Source: Pantoea septica | GTDB taxonomy: Bacteria; Pseudomonadota; Gammaproteobacteria; Enterobacterales; Enterobacteriaceae | NCBI RefSeq assembly: GCF_002095575.1 | Contig: NZ_MLJJ01000030.1 | Span: 1 to 49,028 of the forward strand | DNA: 49,028 nt | Reading direction: 5' to 3' | In this document: positions 40,630-49,028 of the stretch, piece by piece | Layout of the letters: every line of letters begins with the position of its first letter | Numbering within the stretch: position 1 is the stretch's first letter | Notes under the pieces: model-generated | Database searches by the model: none | What the model saw: the letters and a program-made list of their open reading frames with translations, nothing else | What the model was told of the DNA's origin: nothing | Translations under genes and position numbers: made by a program

Positions 40630-41172
40630 ATGCAAAGCAAAAAAAGCGAAATTTGGGTTGGCGTGTTTATGCTTCTGGCGCTGGTGGCGATGCTGTTTCT
40701 CTGCCTGCGCGTGGCGGATCTTAAGTCGCTCGGCACGCAGCCGACCTGGCAGCTTTACGCCACCTTCGATAATATCGGCGGCCTGAAAGTCAGCTCGCCG
40801 GTTAAAATCGGCGGCGTGGTCATCGGCCGCGTCACTGACATCTCCCTTGAACCTAAAACGCTGCTGCCGCGCGTCACTATGGCGATCAGCGAGGAGTACG
40901 CCGACAAGATTCCCGATACCAGCTCGCTGGCGATCCGCACGCAAGGCTTACTCGGCGAGCAGTTTTTAGCGTTGAATCTAGGCTTTGACGATCCCGAACT
41001 GGGTTCGGCGATGTTGAAAGACGGCGACACGCTGCGCGATACCAAATCGGCCATGGTGCTAGAGGATCTGATAGGCCAGTTCCTGTACAAGAGCGGCGAC
41101 AAGAAAAACGATACGGATAACAAGGGTACGCAGGGCGACGAGAGCGCGCCTGCTGCCCCGGCTCAACCCTGA
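40630..41172 (+). CDS. mlaD: Mla system MCE-domain protein MlaD
   Basis: A 180-residue protein with one N-terminal membrane helix (about 8-28) and an MCE domain (about 38-118) that builds a hexameric pore for lipid passage. SPVKIGGVVIGRV and GLLGEQFLALNLG are typical MCE segments. The start at ATG 40630 (MQSKKSEIWVG) matches E. coli. The polar tail after residue 155 is variable. Confidence 0.96.
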   Translation: MQSKKSEIWVGVFMLLALVAMLFLCLRVADLKSLGTQPTWQLYATFDNIGGLKVSSPVKIGGVVIGRVTDISLEPKTLLPRVTMAISEEYADKIPDTSSLAIRTQGLLGEQFLALNLGFDDPELGSAMLKDGDTLRDTKSAMVLEDLIGQFLYKSGDKKNDTDNKGTQGDESAPAAPAQP

Positions 41173-41185
41173 GAGGTAAAACACG

Positions 41186-41818
41186 ATGTTCAAACGTTTC
41201 CTGATGATTGCCATGCTGGTCGTTGCGCCGCTGGCCGCGGCGAATGCCGCCGACCAAAGCAATCCTTACAAGCTGATGAATGAAGCGGCGGCTAAGACGT
41301 TTACGCGTCTTAAAAATGAGCAGCCCAAAATCAAGCAGAACCCTAACTACCTGCGCGATATCGTTCGTCAGGAACTGCTGCCCTATGTGCAAATCAAGTA
41401 CGCCGGCGCGCTGGTGCTGGGCCGCTACTATCGTGAGGCGACGCCAGCGCAGCGCGATGCCTATTTCGCCGCATTTGGCGATTATCTGGCGCAGGCTTAC
41501 GGCCAGGCGCTGGCGCTCTATCATGGCCAGACTTACCAGATTCAGCCGGAGCAGTCGCTCGATGGCAAGAATATCGTCGCCATTCGCGTCACCATAGTGG
41601 ATCCCAACGGTCGTCCGCCGGTTCGCCTGGATTTTCAGTGGCGTAAAAACAGCCAGAGCGGCAACTGGCAGGCCTATGACATGGTTGCCGAAGGCGTCAG
41701 CATGATCACCACCAAACAGAACGAGTGGGGCGATTTGCTGCGTACCAAAGGCATTGATGGCCTGACCGCGCAGCTGAAAAGCTCTGCGGCACAGCCGATT
41801 ACGCTGGATAAACAGTAA
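41186..41818 (+). CDS. mlaC: Mla periplasmic phospholipid-binding protein MlaC
   Basis: A soluble 210-residue shuttle that carries phospholipids between MlaA-OmpC/F and MlaFEDB. A signal peptide ends near AAANA-22. The mature part is the MlaC/Ttg2D fold, with [27 protein letters not shown] sequence near 55-77. It follows mlaD by 13 bp. Confidence 0.97.
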   Translation: MFKRFLMIAMLVVAPLAAANAADQSNPYKLMNEAAAKTFTRLKNEQPKIKQNPNYLRDIVRQELLPYVQIKYAGALVLGRYYREATPAQRDAYFAAFGDYLAQAYGQALALYHGQTYQIQPEQSLDGKNIVAIRVTIVDPNGRPPVRLDFQWRKNSQSGNWQAYDMVAEGVSMITTKQNEWGDLLRTKGIDGLTAQLKSSAAQPITLDKQ

Positions 41819-41820
41819 CG

Positions 41821-42126
41821 ATGCATGAGTCATTACGCTGGCAGCGTGACGCCAGCACGCTGTCGCTGTACGGCGAACTGAACCGAGATACGCTGCTGGC
41901 GCTGTGGCAGCAGCGCGATACGCTGATCGACAAAGCAGAGATTATCGACGTTTCCGGACTGGCGCGCGTCGACTCGGCCGGTCTGGCGCTGCTGGTGCAC
42001 CTGCGTGAAATCGCCCGCGCTCAGGGCGTCACGCCGCGTTTTAGCGGCATCAGCGAGAAATTGCAGTCGCTAATCACTCTCTACAATCTTCAGCAGATTA
42101 TTGTTTCTGCGGAAAAAAGCAGCTGA
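41821..42126 (+). CDS. mlaB: Mla system STAS-domain protein MlaB
   Basis: A 101-residue cytoplasmic STAS-domain protein that binds MlaF and is needed for stable, active transporter. The conserved loop VDSAGLALLVHL (about 50-61) corresponds to the STAS Ser/Thr helix. It begins 2 bp after the mlaC stop and ends the operon. Confidence 0.95.
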   Translation: MHESLRWQRDASTLSLYGELNRDTLLALWQQRDTLIDKAEIIDVSGLARVDSAGLALLVHLREIARAQGVTPRFSGISEKLQSLITLYNLQQIIVSAEKSS

Positions 42127-42144
42127 CCGCTTTCTTAATCTCTT

Positions 42145-42172
42145 AAGCCCCTGTTTCTGGCAGGGGCTTTTG
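42145..42172 (+). terminator. Terminator of mlaFEDCB
   Basis: A 9-bp stem AAGCCCCTG / CAGGGGCTT (42145-42153, 42161-42169) with a 7-nt loop followed by TT, 18 bp after mlaB. Confidence 0.85.
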
Positions 42173-42241
42173 CATGTTTAAGAGTCCGCCGCTTTCCTCT
42201 AAGATGTCACCCTTTATTCTTTACAACTTAAGTAATGAGCA

Positions 42242-42499
42242 ATGGAAAACAGTGAAATTCAGGCCGTGCTGATGAAAGCGCTGCCGCTGGACGAAGTCCA
42301 CGTGATGAGCAACGACGGCAGCCATTTTCAGGTAATTGCCGTAGGTGAAATGTTTGGCGAGCTGAGCCGCGTGAAAAAACAGCAGGCCGTTTATGCGCCG
42401 CTGATGGAATATATCGCCGACAACCGCATTCATGCCGTCTCCATTAAAACTTATACCCCTGCTGAATGGGCGCGCGACCGTAAAATCAACGGTTTTTAA
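42242..42499 (+). CDS. ibaG: BolA-family iron metabolism protein IbaG
   Basis: An 85-residue BolA-like protein that binds monothiol glutaredoxin Grx4 with a shared 2Fe-2S cluster and is linked to acid resistance and iron metabolism. The BolA-type histidines and the helix-turn [18 protein letters not shown] segment ([17 protein letters not shown], about 41-57) are visible. The C-terminal [15 protein letters not shown] is strongly conserved. It lies after the mla terminator and 66 bp before murA. Confidence 0.95.
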   Translation: MENSEIQAVLMKALPLDEVHVMSNDGSHFQVIAVGEMFGELSRVKKQQAVYAPLMEYIADNRIHAVSIKTYTPAEWARDRKINGF

Positions 42500-42550
42500 G
42501 CCTTCATCATGGGCGCTCGCCGCTGGCGAGTTCTTCCCGTCTTTAGTTAA

Positions 42551-43825
<1,275 letters not shown>

Positions 43826-43841
43826 ACCCGGCGCGAATAAG

Positions 43842-43875
43842 AAACCAGCCACGGCAGCGCGGCTGGTTTTTTTTT
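43842..43875 (+). terminator. Terminator of murA
   Basis: A 9-bp stem AAACCAGCC / GGCTGGTTT (43842-43850, 43861-43869) followed by a run of T. Confidence 0.93.
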
Positions 43876-43906
43876 GCCTGTTTGATCCTCAGGCGCTGGC
43901 GGGATC

Positions 43907-44191
43907 CTACTTGTGCTTCTCGTCTCCTGCGGGGGATCGAATACGCTTTTTGCGATCCAGCAGCAGGTGGGTCTGCGGATCGTAGTAGCGGCTTGGCCAG
44001 ATCTCGGCGGGATGGACCTCAATCGCCTCCGCAATTAGCCACTCTCCTTTCGGCCATGGACGCGAAAGGGCATTAGCCAGCGTGGATGAACTCAAGCCCG
44101 CCTGGCGCGACAACGCCGCCAGCGTCGTGCCGCGTCTGCGCAGCGCGGCAATCACATCGGCGGGATGCCAGTCTTCACTCCTTTTTTGCAT
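43907..44191 (-). CDS. sfsB: Ner-like DNA-binding protein SfsB
   Basis: A 94-residue helix-turn-helix protein of the Ner/SfsB (Nlp) family, related to the Ner repressor of phage Mu. E. coli SfsB affects maltose genes when overproduced; its natural role is unclear. The conserved core includes DWHPADVIAALR at 7-18 and the recognition region SSSTLANALSRPWPKGE (about 34-50). AAGGAGAATGCGAT precedes the ATG. It lies between murA and ispB, as in E. coli. The 209 bp upstream are A+T-rich and presumably hold its promoter; I did not find a convincing one. Confidence 0.92.
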   Translation of the reverse strand: MQKRSEDWHPADVIAALRRRGTTLAALSRQAGLSSSTLANALSRPWPKGEWLIAEAIEVHPAEIWPSRYYDPQTHLLLDRKKRIRSPAGDEKHK

Positions 44192-44400
44192 ATCGCATTC
44201 TCCTTGTTCCTTGCGTGAATATTCCCAGTGCAGCGAGGGCCTTGCTCTTTTCTCTTATCTGGAAATTTGTGGAATTTTTATATCAGAAAGCTTCTTGTTC
44301 TTTCCAGTAATTTTTGGTCCGGTCGCGATAAGTGAGTGGCTCGACGCAAAAGCGCGGCAACAACAGAGAGGCGTTTCTGAAAAAGTGAAGCGGGGAGGGG

Positions 44401-44429
44401 AAAATAGCGGAGCTACGTCGGCAGCTCCG
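44401..44429 (-). terminator. Terminator of ispB
   Basis: On the minus strand CGGAGCT (44429-44423) pairs with AGCTCCG (44414-44408) across an 8-nt loop, followed by CTATTTTC. It lies 8 bp beyond the ispB stop. Confidence 0.75.
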
Positions 44430-44436
44430 AGGGAAA

Positions 44437-45408
44437 TCAGAAATCGCGCTGGACAGACATATGCGCCAGCGCTTCGAGCGCGCTGCGCCAGGGCGATTCA
44501 GGCAGTGCGCTGAGCGCCGCAATAGCTTTATCCGCTTCCTGCTCGGCGCGCTTGCGTGTCCATTCCAGCGAGCCGCACTGCTGCATGGCGGCGAGCACCG
44601 GTTCGAGCAGGTGACGGCCGTTGCCCTGTTCGATCGCCTCGCGGATCATCTTCGTCTGTTCCGGCGTGCCGTTATGCATCGCATGCAGCAGCGGCAGCGT
44701 CGGCTTGCCTTCGCTCAAATCGTCGCCGGTATTTTTGCCCAGCGTAGCGCCGTCGGCACTGTAGTCGAGCAGATCGTCGATTAACTGGAAAGCGGTGCCG
44801 AGAAAGCGTCCGTAATCCTGCATCGCTTTCTCCTGCGCCGGCGTGGCGTCGGCGAGAATAGCGGAGGCCTGCGAAGCAGCCTCAAACAAACGCGCGGTTT
44901 TGCTGTAAATCACGCGCATATAGCTCTCTTCGGTGATGTCTGGATCGTTGACGTTCATCAGCTGCAGCACTTCGCCTTCGGCTATCACGTTCACCGCTTC
45001 GGACATCAGCGCCAGAATGCGCAGCGAACCCATGCTGGTCATCATCTGGAAGGCGCGCGTATAGATAAAGTCGCCGACCAGCACGCTGGCCGCATTGCCG
45101 AACGCCGCGTTGGCGGTGGCTTTGCCGCGACGCATATCGGATTCATCCACCACGTCATCATGCAGCAGCGTCGCGGTGTGGATAAATTCGATCAGCGCCG
45201 CGTTAATGACGTGCAGCTCGCCCTGGTAGCCGAGCGCGCGTGCCGAAAGCACGGCGATCATCGGACGGATGCGCTTGCCGCCGCCGCTGATGATGTAATA
45301 GCCAAGCTGATTAATCAGCGAGACCTCGGAATTCAGCTGGTCGAGGATGGTCTGGTTGACGGCCGCCATATCCTGCGCGGTTAATTCATTAATTTGTTCT
45401 AAGTTCAT
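44437..45408 (-). CDS. ispB: Octaprenyl diphosphate synthase IspB
   Basis: IspB builds the polyprenyl side chain of ubiquinone and menaquinone. The 323-residue trans-prenyltransferase has the two Asp-rich motifs, DDVVDESD (about 84-91) and DDLLDYSAD (about 211-219), and GGGKRIRP near residue 42. The exact chain length made cannot be read from the sequence. The ribosome-binding site is weak (GAACAGACGA). A possible -10 TACAAT lies about 85 bp upstream on the minus strand. It is divergent from rplU. Confidence 0.97.
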   Translation of the reverse strand: MNLEQINELTAQDMAAVNQTILDQLNSEVSLINQLGYYIISGGGKRIRPMIAVLSARALGYQGELHVINAALIEFIHTATLLHDDVVDESDMRRGKATANAAFGNAASVLVGDFIYTRAFQMMTSMGSLRILALMSEAVNVIAEGEVLQLMNVNDPDITEESYMRVIYSKTARLFEAASQASAILADATPAQEKAMQDYGRFLGTAFQLIDDLLDYSADGATLGKNTGDDLSEGKPTLPLLHAMHNGTPEQTKMIREAIEQGNGRHLLEPVLAAMQQCGSLEWTRKRAEQEADKAIAALSALPESPWRSALEALAHMSVQRDF

Positions 45409-45564
45409 TCGTCTGTTCAGCTTTGACTCGTTTCAACGGCTCATGGTACGTGCTTTAACCAGCCTGAGTTCAGGTAATCTGTTACTGATTGTACTTGAAT
45501 TTTCCGGATGAGAAACGTTTGCGATCGGCCTGTGTTTTTTTCTGCAAGAGAGTGCAAAGTGCTC

Positions 45565-45593
45565 TTGTCTTCTGCTGGAGATTTGCGTAGAAT
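45565..45593 (+). promoter_or_regulatory. Promoter of rplU-rpmA
   Basis: TTGTCT (45565-45570) and TAGAAT (45588-45593) are separated by exactly 17 bp, followed by a GC-rich discriminator (TCGCGCCC) typical of stringently controlled ribosomal promoters. The leader to rplU is about 65 nt. Confidence 0.75.
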
Positions 45594-45609
45594 TCGCGCC
45601 CTATTGTGA

Positions 45610-45975
<366 letters not shown>

Positions 45976-45987
45976 GAGGAGATCTGA

Positions 45988-46248
<261 letters not shown>

Positions 46249-46289
46249 GGTTGTCGTGACGCAGACAGCGACTGTCTGAACGCACGAAT

Positions 46290-46319
46290 AAAAGCCCCGC
46301 AGCCATTGCGGGGCTTTTT
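46290..46319 (+). terminator. Terminator of rplU-rpmA
   Basis: A 12-bp stem AAAAGCCCCGCA / TGCGGGGCTTTT (46290-46301, 46307-46318) with a GCCAT loop. Confidence 0.95.
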
Positions 46320-46465
46320 ACATTCTGCGACCTGTCGTTCTGTATTGCTGTACACTTTATGTACGCCTGATGCAAATCAGTCCTGATTTATCCGCCGCCG
46401 GTCAGCGCAGACAGACCCTGGCGGACCCGTTCGCAGCCCTGAAGGGCGCGCGGACGATTGTGTGA

Positions 46466-47650
<1,185 letters not shown>

Positions 47651-47658
47651 TGCCGGAG

Positions 47659-47687
47659 AAAAGGGACAGCGAAAGCTGTCCCTTTTT
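47659..47687. terminator. Terminator between obgE and entH
   Basis: A 12-bp stem AAAAGGGACAGC / GCTGTCCCTTTT (47659-47670, 47675-47686) is closed by a GAAA tetraloop and has A- and T-runs on either side, so it can serve both convergent units. It abuts the entH stop. Confidence 0.93.
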
Positions 47688-47689
47688 CG

Positions 47690-48106
47690 TTACCCCAGCA
47701 CCGCCACCGTCAGGCGCGACGAGCAGCAGAGCTGACCGCGCGCGTTGCGGATTTCAATCTGCCACACCTGATTGCGCGAGCCGATATGCAGCGGGCGGCA
47801 GGTGCCGCGCACTTCGCCGCTGGAGACCGGGCGGTGATGGCTGGCGTTCACCTCGATGCCCACCACGCTTTTGCCCTCTTCGGTGCAGAGATAGCCGGCG
47901 ATCGAGCCCATCGACTCCGCCAGCACCACCGACGCGCCGCCGTGCAGCAGGCCGAAGGGCTGATGGGTGCGCGCATCGACCGGCATGACCGCCTCCAGGT
48001 AATCGTCGCCGATGGCGGTAAAGCGGATGCCGATATGCGCCACCAGCGAGTTCTCGCCGATAGCGTTCAGCGCGTCGAGATCGGTCGCGCGTTTCCAGAT
48101 CGCCAT
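47690..48106 (-). CDS. entH: Hotdog-fold acyl-CoA thioesterase, EntH/MenI type
   Basis: A 138-residue PaaI-like thioesterase. By position, 3 bp after entA, it should be EntH, which frees the EntB carrier domain from wrong acyl groups during enterobactin synthesis. The active segment [17 protein letters not shown] (about 48-64) supplies the catalytic Glu. Parts of the sequence ([30 protein letters not shown] and LCCSSRL) read more like the paralogue MenI (YdiI), while [15 protein letters not shown] reads like EntH. I keep entH because of the operon, with some doubt about the subfamily. Confidence 0.8.
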   Translation of the reverse strand: MAIWKRATDLDALNAIGENSLVAHIGIRFTAIGDDYLEAVMPVDARTHQPFGLLHGGASVVLAESMGSIAGYLCTEEGKSVVGIEVNASHHRPVSSGEVRGTCRPLHIGSRNQVWQIEIRNARGQLCCSSRLTVAVLG

Positions 48107-48109
48107 CGG

Positions 48110-48868
48110 TCAGGCTCCCAGCGTCGCGCCGCCGTCCACCACGATATCCTGCAGCGCCACGTGGCTGGCGAGATCCGAGGCGAGGAACAGCACGTTATGG
48201 GCGATCTCCTGCGGCGTGGCGATCTTCCGCAGCGGGATCCCCAGCTTATATTGATCCGGGAAGCCGTCGATCATCTCCTGCTCGGCGGTCGGGGTATGCC
48301 ACAGGCTGCGCTGCATCTCGGTATCGGTCGAGCCGGGCGAAACGATATTGCAGCGCACGCCATACGGCGCCATCTCCAGGCCGACCGTCAGGGTAAGGCT
48401 GCGCAGCGCGGCTTTGGAGGCGCCGTAAGCAGACATGCCGATACGCGGCGCGTGCGCCGAGTTAGAGGCGATAGAGACGATGGCGCCTGCACGCTGCTGG
48501 CGAAACACCGGCAGCGTCTGCTGAAACATATTGAAGGCGCCGCCCACGTTGACCGCCAGACAGGCATGGAAATCCGCGGCGGAAATCTCGTCGGTTGCGC
48601 CGATACGCAGGATGCCCGCGCCGTTCACCAGCACGTCGAGGCGCGGCTGCTGCGCCAGCAGACGCTGGCACAGGGTTTTCACCTGTCCGGCATCGGCCAC
48701 GTCGAGCGTATGGCAGGCGAAGGGGTAGTCGACGTCGTGAAAGCGCAGATCGAAGCCCTGAACCTGAGCGCCCGCGGCGTGAAACGCGAGAGCGGTATAG
48801 TAGCCGATACCCTGGCCTGCGCCCGTCACCCAGACCTGTTTACCGCTGAAGTCGAAGCGCTGGCTCAT
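48110..48868 (-). CDS. entA: 2,3-dihydro-2,3-dihydroxybenzoate dehydrogenase EntA
   Basis: EntA oxidises 2,3-dihydro-2,3-dihydroxybenzoate to 2,3-dihydroxybenzoate with NAD, the last step of precursor synthesis for catecholate siderophores. The 252-residue short-chain dehydrogenase has the cofactor motif TGAGQGIGYY (about 12-21), the NGAGILR segment near 82 and the catalytic YGASK (near 146-150). The start is ATG 48868, which shares one base with the entB stop (TAATG), so the two are translationally coupled; an upstream in-frame ATG at 48898 lies inside entB. A different short-chain dehydrogenase is unlikely given the entB and entH neighbours. Confidence 0.93.
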   Translation of the reverse strand: MSQRFDFSGKQVWVTGAGQGIGYYTALAFHAAGAQVQGFDLRFHDVDYPFACHTLDVADAGQVKTLCQRLLAQQPRLDVLVNGAGILRIGATDEISAADFHACLAVNVGGAFNMFQQTLPVFRQQRAGAIVSIASNSAHAPRIGMSAYGASKAALRSLTLTVGLEMAPYGVRCNIVSPGSTDTEMQRSLWHTPTAEQEMIDGFPDQYKLGIPLRKIATPQEIAHNVLFLASDLASHVALQDIVVDGGATLGA

Positions 48869-49028
48869 TACGCAGGCTCCCGTGACAGCAGCGCCCACCA
48901 GCCGTCGATAGTGGGATTTTTCGCCAGGCTGACGAAATCGATATCGCCGTGCGCCTGACGCCAGCGCGCCGCCAGCGCCATCATGCGCACGGAATCGAGA
49001 CCGTAGTCGATCAGGTTCTCATCATCTT
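48868..49028 (-). CDS. entB: EntB, C-terminal aryl carrier domain (partial, runs off the window)
   Basis: The last 52 or so codons of a gene whose 5' part lies beyond the window end. The translated piece contains DENLIDYGLDSVRMMALA, the phosphopantetheine-attachment motif of an aryl carrier protein (Ser in GLDS), then DIDFVSLAKNPTIDGWW and the stop. This matches the C-terminus of E. coli EntB (isochorismatase plus carrier domain) closely, as I remember it. In a catecholate siderophore operon, EntB supplies both isochorismate hydrolysis and the carrier for 2,3-dihydroxybenzoate. Whether the N-terminal isochorismatase domain is present cannot be seen. Confidence 0.9.
   Translation of the reverse strand, partial: DDENLIDYGLDSVRMMALAARWRQAHGDIDFVSLAKNPTIDGWWALLSREPA

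Noticed and set aside
47786..48958. 390-codon open frame on the plus strand
   Set aside because: Antisense shadow of entH, entA and entB.

Overview
The window is chromosomal core sequence from a gammaproteobacterium of the order Enterobacterales. Almost every gene is a close, full-length counterpart of an Escherichia coli gene, usually within a few residues of its length. Gene order follows two blocks of the E. coli map (the groESL/efp region and the rplM/gltB/arcB/rpoN/lpt/mla/murA/obgE region), but many neighbours found in E. coli are absent: ampC, frdABCD, sugE, ecnA, mdh/argR, the nan genes, yhcC, elbB, yrbL and yhbE. High GC outside a few gaps and this pattern of losses suggest an Erwiniaceae-type genome (Pantoea, Mixta or Erwinia). 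That assignment is an inference; no marker here proves it.

Layout: 90-5631 (minus strand) holds aspA, dcuA, cutA, dsbD and yjdC (aspartate deamination, C4-dicarboxylate exchange, periplasmic disulfide reduction and a TetR-type regulator). 5979-8660 (plus) holds fxsA and groS-groL, with a sigma-32 promoter before groS. 8856-12948 gathers yjeI, all of the EF-P beta-lysylation genes recognisable here (epmB, efp, epmA), an entericidin B-like lipoprotein gene and blc. A strongly folded, gene-free element at 12991-13098 marks the junction to degS-degQ-zapG (minus), zapE (plus), rplM-rpsI, sspA-sspB, and the large gltB-gltD pair (minus).

26008-26855 is the gltB/arcB divergent gap. arcB (plus) is followed immediately by an ArcZ small RNA on the opposite strand and then by an unusually A+T-rich, gene-free stretch before mtgA. 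30806-38797 is one long minus-strand run: yrbG-kdsD-kdsC-lptC-lptA-lptB-rpoN-hpf-ptsN-rapZ-npr. It couples Kdo and LPS transport, sigma-54, ribosome hibernation and the nitrogen PTS. Divergent from it, mlaFEDCB (outer-membrane lipid asymmetry), ibaG and murA run on the plus strand. Then come sfsB and ispB (minus), rplU-rpmA and obgE (plus). The window ends inside a minus-strand catecholate siderophore operon (entB end, entA, entH) sitting directly beside obgE.

No tRNA, rRNA, insertion sequence, prophage or CRISPR array was seen, and no gene looks frameshifted. I did not find a clearly new protein system. The most interesting non-routine signals are non-coding: the folded element at the epmA/degS junction, the ArcZ locus with the A+T-rich desert behind arcB (including a perfect 16-bp operator-like palindrome), and the placement of the ent genes next to obgE.
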